From the NCBI GenBank assembly GCA_905331475.1, contig CAJNYU010001455.1, positions 124,001 through 188,000 on the forward strand: a DNA stretch of 64,000 bases. The letters are read 5' to 3'. The stretch comes from Rotaria socialis. Its lineage: Eukaryota > Rotifera > Eurotatoria > Philodinida > Philodinidae. The position numbers were made by a program, and so were the translations under genes. The notes beneath the pieces were generated by a model. The model saw nothing but the letters and a program-made list of their open reading frames with translations. It was not told where the DNA came from and made no database searches. Of the stretch, positions 60,128-64,000 are shown piece by piece (position 1 is the stretch's first letter; each line of letters starts with the position of its first letter).

Positions 60128-61217
60128 ATGGCATCAGCTCGAAGTAAAAAACCTTGTGTTAAATGCCCTAAAAATGCAGGAATCGCAACGTGCGGTGGAT
60201 GCCAGGCATGGTTTTGTACTAAGCATTTTATTGAACATCGACAAGGTCTTGGCGAAGCAATGGAGCGCATTGGCCAGCAGCATGATGACCTTCACAAAAA
60301 TTTAGATGCAAATAATATTGGATATTCGCTTCTCTCGCAAATTAATGCATGGGAACAGACATCATTGAATAGAATTCAAGAAGTAGCAGAAAAAGCTAGA
60401 ATCGATCTAGCCAAATACATAGAGGAAGCCAAAACTCAACTAACACAATCACTTAACAAAATCAAGAATGAATTAACATCTAGTCGCGCATCAGATGATT
60501 TTACCGAAATAGAATTAAAGCAATGGAATACGCAACTCGAAAAACTTGGACGTATGCTGGAAAAACCATCTAGTATTGATATTGTTGAAGGTGATCAATC
60601 GCAACCACTTATTCGTATCATTCAAAGAAAAGGTATTTTTACAAATTCGATGATAAAGTTTTTGATCGTCCTTATACTAACGGTACAGTTACGAGAAATG
60701 TTTACTATAATTTGATGAAGTACATGTCTCACATCATCGTTGATTTAGAATTTTAAAAAAACCGTTTTATTTCGATTCATTGAGAACTTTTCGGTTATAA
60801 ATTATGAAGCATCAATTAAATATATCTTTTATCAGGACTTTACGTTTACCGATCTTCATTTATAAAAAGAACAAAAACAAAACAGAACTGCACCGTAAAT
60901 TTCAATGAGTAGTTTGCACAAAATCGAAGCTGGAATTAGAATAGTTTGTTTTCACGGTAGCTACTTTTTAATAGCTACACTCATCGTATGAAATTGTGTC
61001 AACAGCTTTTATTATATACATATGCTTGCATGATTATTGTTGTTTTCTAGATGTCGGAAAAAAGAAGAAATCTGAAACAATAATTATTTCTGCTTTACAA
61101 AAAACTAACAACACCATCAATAGTGTCACGTATGGAACCAAGGAGCTTTTGACAAGAGCAAACACAATAACAAAATATATTGTAAAACCAGGTACGTTAA
61201 CACAAAGTAATAACTGA
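60128..61217 (+). CDS. Short B-box zinc-finger/coiled-coil protein, 2 exons
   Basis: Exon 1 (60128-60632) and exon 2 (61051-61217) join with a split Gly codon across a 418-base intron, giving about 223 residues. The start has a B-box-like zinc pattern: CVKC, CGGC, then C and H in WFCTKHFIEHRQ (residues 10-40). A long amphipathic coiled coil follows (about 45-165: SLNRIQEVAEKARIDLAKYI and on). TRIM-like proteins use such parts for self-association. I recall this start from a large rotifer gene family whose longer members carry a C-terminal NHL propeller; here exon 2 supplies only a Lys/Thr-rich tail. Without splicing, exon 1 would read on into a hydrophobic tail and stop at 60715. Truncated family member or relic are both possible. 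Confidence 0.65.
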
Positions 61218-64000
61218 AAGAGCTCAATATTTTATCAATGAATGGTTTTAAAATTGTACTTAGCAAATAAAACGATAGCAATGAAATTTCTGTATCAGAT
61301 CTATTTCATTAAACTTGATTTGAGTAATTCTTTTGTCATATCGAGTATAATATTTCCTTTTTTGTCATATTCAGGAAAATGTTTCCCGCGCATTAATGTT
61401 TTATAGTTCTGTAGTGAACTCTCCGGTAGTTTGAGAAACAGCTTCTCTCTGAACCATAGATCGAAGTATGTTCAACTTTTCTTATTGAACAACAATTTCA
61501 GTGTTGTATTTTTCAAAAGCTGTCCAAAAGATGCTTTGACATGTTTCTATTGATTCGGCAGTGCCTCGCGTAGATATGAACGCAATCTATTCCTCCTGAG
61601 TGCATTTTCAAACGGAGTCTAGTATTCCTATCAGCTAATGGAAGCCTACACTATGTTGGTTACATGCTCTTAGTTAATCATAGAAGCAACGTCTTGACAC
61701 GTTCGCCATTAGGCTTTTAAGATGAATTCCCAAAATTAAATTTTTTTCTATTTCTGAACTTGTGTGATTGAAGATATTTATTCAAGATCTGAAGACAGTT
61801 TCCAAGAATAGCATGTGCCAAACTCGGCGATAGAGTAAAAGATGTTGACTTTTCTTCCTATAATATTCCAGCCTTTGCTTTTAATGATTTGGAATACATG
61901 CGAATTTGCTTTAGAAAATGTACAGTTTGCCACACCAGATGTTCACAAGGAAATGTATTGAAATTATTCTATTTTTATATCACCATGAATCAATGAAATA
62001 CCTCTAAAAATGTACTCGATCCGAAACAAAAATATTCAAATAGTACTCTTGTTATGAGCATTCATGTATTCGATGATTTCAAAATATTAATTACAAGAAA
62101 ATTTTTACTTGATGAAAGGAAAATAAATGAACAGTATGTTAATGGTACTACTATTCAGTCGTTTCTTACGGACACTGTAATTCAACTGAGTATTTCTTAG
62201 ATTTTAATGAAAAAAGAAAGATTAGTAAACATTCCCGTCTTGGTCATTATTCAACTAACATAAAGTGTTAGTATTTAGTTCAGCTTTAAAAATATTTCGT
62301 TTTAGCCAAACAAGGTATCGGAATTAACCGCTTGTGCCAGTTGTGGCAAATGCCGTTAGAAACGTTCGTTTTTTTTATGAAATCGTGAATATTTGAGCGA
62401 AATGGAAATCTTATCTTTGAAATTCACGGGGAATAAGCGAACAGAATGCTGATTGAAATAATTCATTTCATAGGTAATTTTCTTTATGTTCAGTAAAACA
62501 GTCTTCGCATTTGAAAGCAGATGAAATACATGACTACAAAGATTGGTACTATTGAAATCATACATTTGACATGAGAACATCGATGAAGTACTGAAACGGC
62601 ACATTGCGCATTATGCAGACACCGTCGGTCTACAGAGCCTACCGGTGATGATGATTATGCATACGACTGATAGCCGTCTATAAGTTTTACTTCTCTGAAA
62701 CTTGACGCTTGTGTACATAACGTATGGGAACAATGGTATGTGTCGAGTTGGGAATGGATAATTGCAAAACTGATATTGTACGATTGTCGAAAGTGTTCAT
62801 CAGTCGAAAACTTTATATTCAAATAAATAGAATAGACGAATAGAATCTCAGAAATAGAAATCTTTCGCTTTTGATCTCATTTCTTATCTATTTACTGGCT
62901 AATAGTTCTGTTTGTGCAGAAAGTGATATAAATGAATGAGATCGTGTCAAGAATTATGATCAGTCATTCAATATGTCATCTTTCAAAAGAGAATAATCTA
63001 CAATCGGCGATTTCGATGTATGCAACATGATGGAACAGGAGAATTGGGGAGATCATGATAGGAAGCTTTGTGTTGATTCTTCAACTTTACACTCTTCCAT
63101 CAATATACTAATTTGAAGTGCGTCTTCGAACGTGCATGAACATAAGTGAATAAAGCGGTTGGAAAATAAATATTGGTTTATGATGATAGATTTCCATCCA
63201 ATATAAATTGGATTATTTCATTGAAAGTAGTCAGGGTAATGAAATAAGACTCCGATGGTAGATATTCGTTACTGATATCATCGTTAATTTGTATCGACAA
63301 GATGTGGTTCTAATTCCGCAATGAGAAAGATATATGAACAAAACACTGGTAAGATCGATTCAGTTTGCTTGCAATCTATTGTCTACTCAGATCAACATCA
63401 TTATTGTTCATATGAATGACGCAAAATATATGAAATAAACTATAAATATATGAACGTTCCATGTATGACGTACTCTCCAATCCATCAATGAATGCGTTGG
63501 CTTTGATAGAAACTTTGAAGTCACATGAACACATCTCTTGGGAATATTTTAAGCGTTATTATCATTCATTAATCCTGTCATCGTGGAAAAACAATGATTT
63601 ATACGTATATTCTAGCTCAAAATCAATGATATTCCTGAACAAAAATTTCGTCGCAATTATTCATTTAACATACGACAATGATCTAATTAGAGAAGTTCCT
63701 AAATTAATTTCAATGTGATCAAACTAAAAGCACGTGATTCTAATCATAATCATCCGTTTATCTCTAAAATCATGCACAGAGATTTTCATTGAAGGCTCGA
63801 TTTTCAAATAACTGACGTTTATGAATGCATGATTGGTGCAACATGCCGTTGTTACATGTCATTTGCTATGCAATATTTTTCATCTGTCTGAGCAGTAGTG
63901 TTTGCGTGCAAGTATACAAAGTAGATGAACAAAAATTTTATGAATAATGTTCGTTTACCTTGTGACTTTCGATCAGCTAGATGAGTCACAGCTTGTGCTG
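61218..64000. other. Right-hand end, no convincing gene
   Basis: About 2.8 kb downstream of the B-box gene. An 85-codon plus-strand frame (63461-63718, beginning MYDVLSNPSMNALALIETLK) has coding-like composition, but no family, splice partner or promoter is recognised. No mobile-element ends are seen. Confidence 0.35.
63461..63718 (+). CDS. Unassigned 85-residue open frame
   Basis: It starts at an ATG and stops at TGA, with a mixed composition (SHEHISWEYFKRYYHSLI, DNDLIREVPKLISM). It may be a small gene, an exon of a gene running off the window, or chance. No domain is recognised. Confidence 0.15.
   Translation: MYDVLSNPSMNALALIETLKSHEHISWEYFKRYYHSLILSSWKNNDLYVYSSSKSMIFLNKNFVAIIHLTYDNDLIREVPKLISM

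Overview
The window looks like nuclear DNA of a small invertebrate with a compact, AT-rich genome. A bdelloid rotifer (Rotaria/Adineta-like) is my best guess. Genes are split by many short GT-AG introns of about 50-90 bp. The animal proteins HGS/Hrs, furry, LCMT1, NAGK and AMN1 can be assembled by hand across these introns. A short B-box protein resembles a family I associate with bdelloids. A polycistron-like gene pair fits the spliced-leader trans-splicing known in rotifers. The species call is inference.

Layout: 0.1-2.5 kb, minus-strand Ser/Thr-rich gene. 2.5-10 kb, mostly empty except a 5S rRNA gene at 7.73 kb. 10-11.3 kb, plus-strand kinase-like gene, convergent with a propeller-like gene (11.9-12.7 kb, minus). 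13.0-13.4 kb, foldback MITE with TA target duplication. 14.0-14.9 kb, AMN1-like. 15.1-16.6 kb, N-acetylglucosamine kinase in 8 exons. 17.0-19.5 kb, Gln/Asn/Ser-rich protein in 4 exons. 20.6-21.0 kb, small two-exon gene. 21.8-26.6 kb, HGS in 16 exons, whose third intron carries a 702-bp element with 9-bp target duplications. 26.6-27.6 kb, LCMT1, ending 35 bp before HGS.

From 28.0 to 34.8 kb the DNA is repeat-rich. It holds a decayed Tc1/mariner element with IR/DR ends and two internal insertions; blocks built from iterated palindromic motifs (GGATCCGAT, GAGTACTCG, ACGGCCGTAA), some sharing CCCAGGTCG-type ends, plus a TTGAAA-type inverted repeat; a 39-bp tandem repeat; and a hAT-type MITE that contains a poly-G run and a 10-N assembly gap. 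A secreted, probable amidated neuropeptide precursor lies at 36.3-37.0 kb and a dispanin/CD225-like membrane protein at 41.4-41.8 kb. Furry (FRY) fills 42.5-57.8 kb with about 46 exons. The right end holds a short B-box protein (60.1-61.2 kb) and otherwise no convincing gene.

Several genes belong to signalling and membrane traffic. HGS sorts ubiquitinated cargo at endosomes, LCMT1 methylates the PP2A catalytic subunit, FRY scaffolds NDR kinases, AMN1 is linked in yeast to mitotic exit, and NAGK salvages amino sugar. Apart from the LCMT1-HGS pair I see no sign that neighbours are co-regulated. Exon borders were read by eye and may be off by a few bases.
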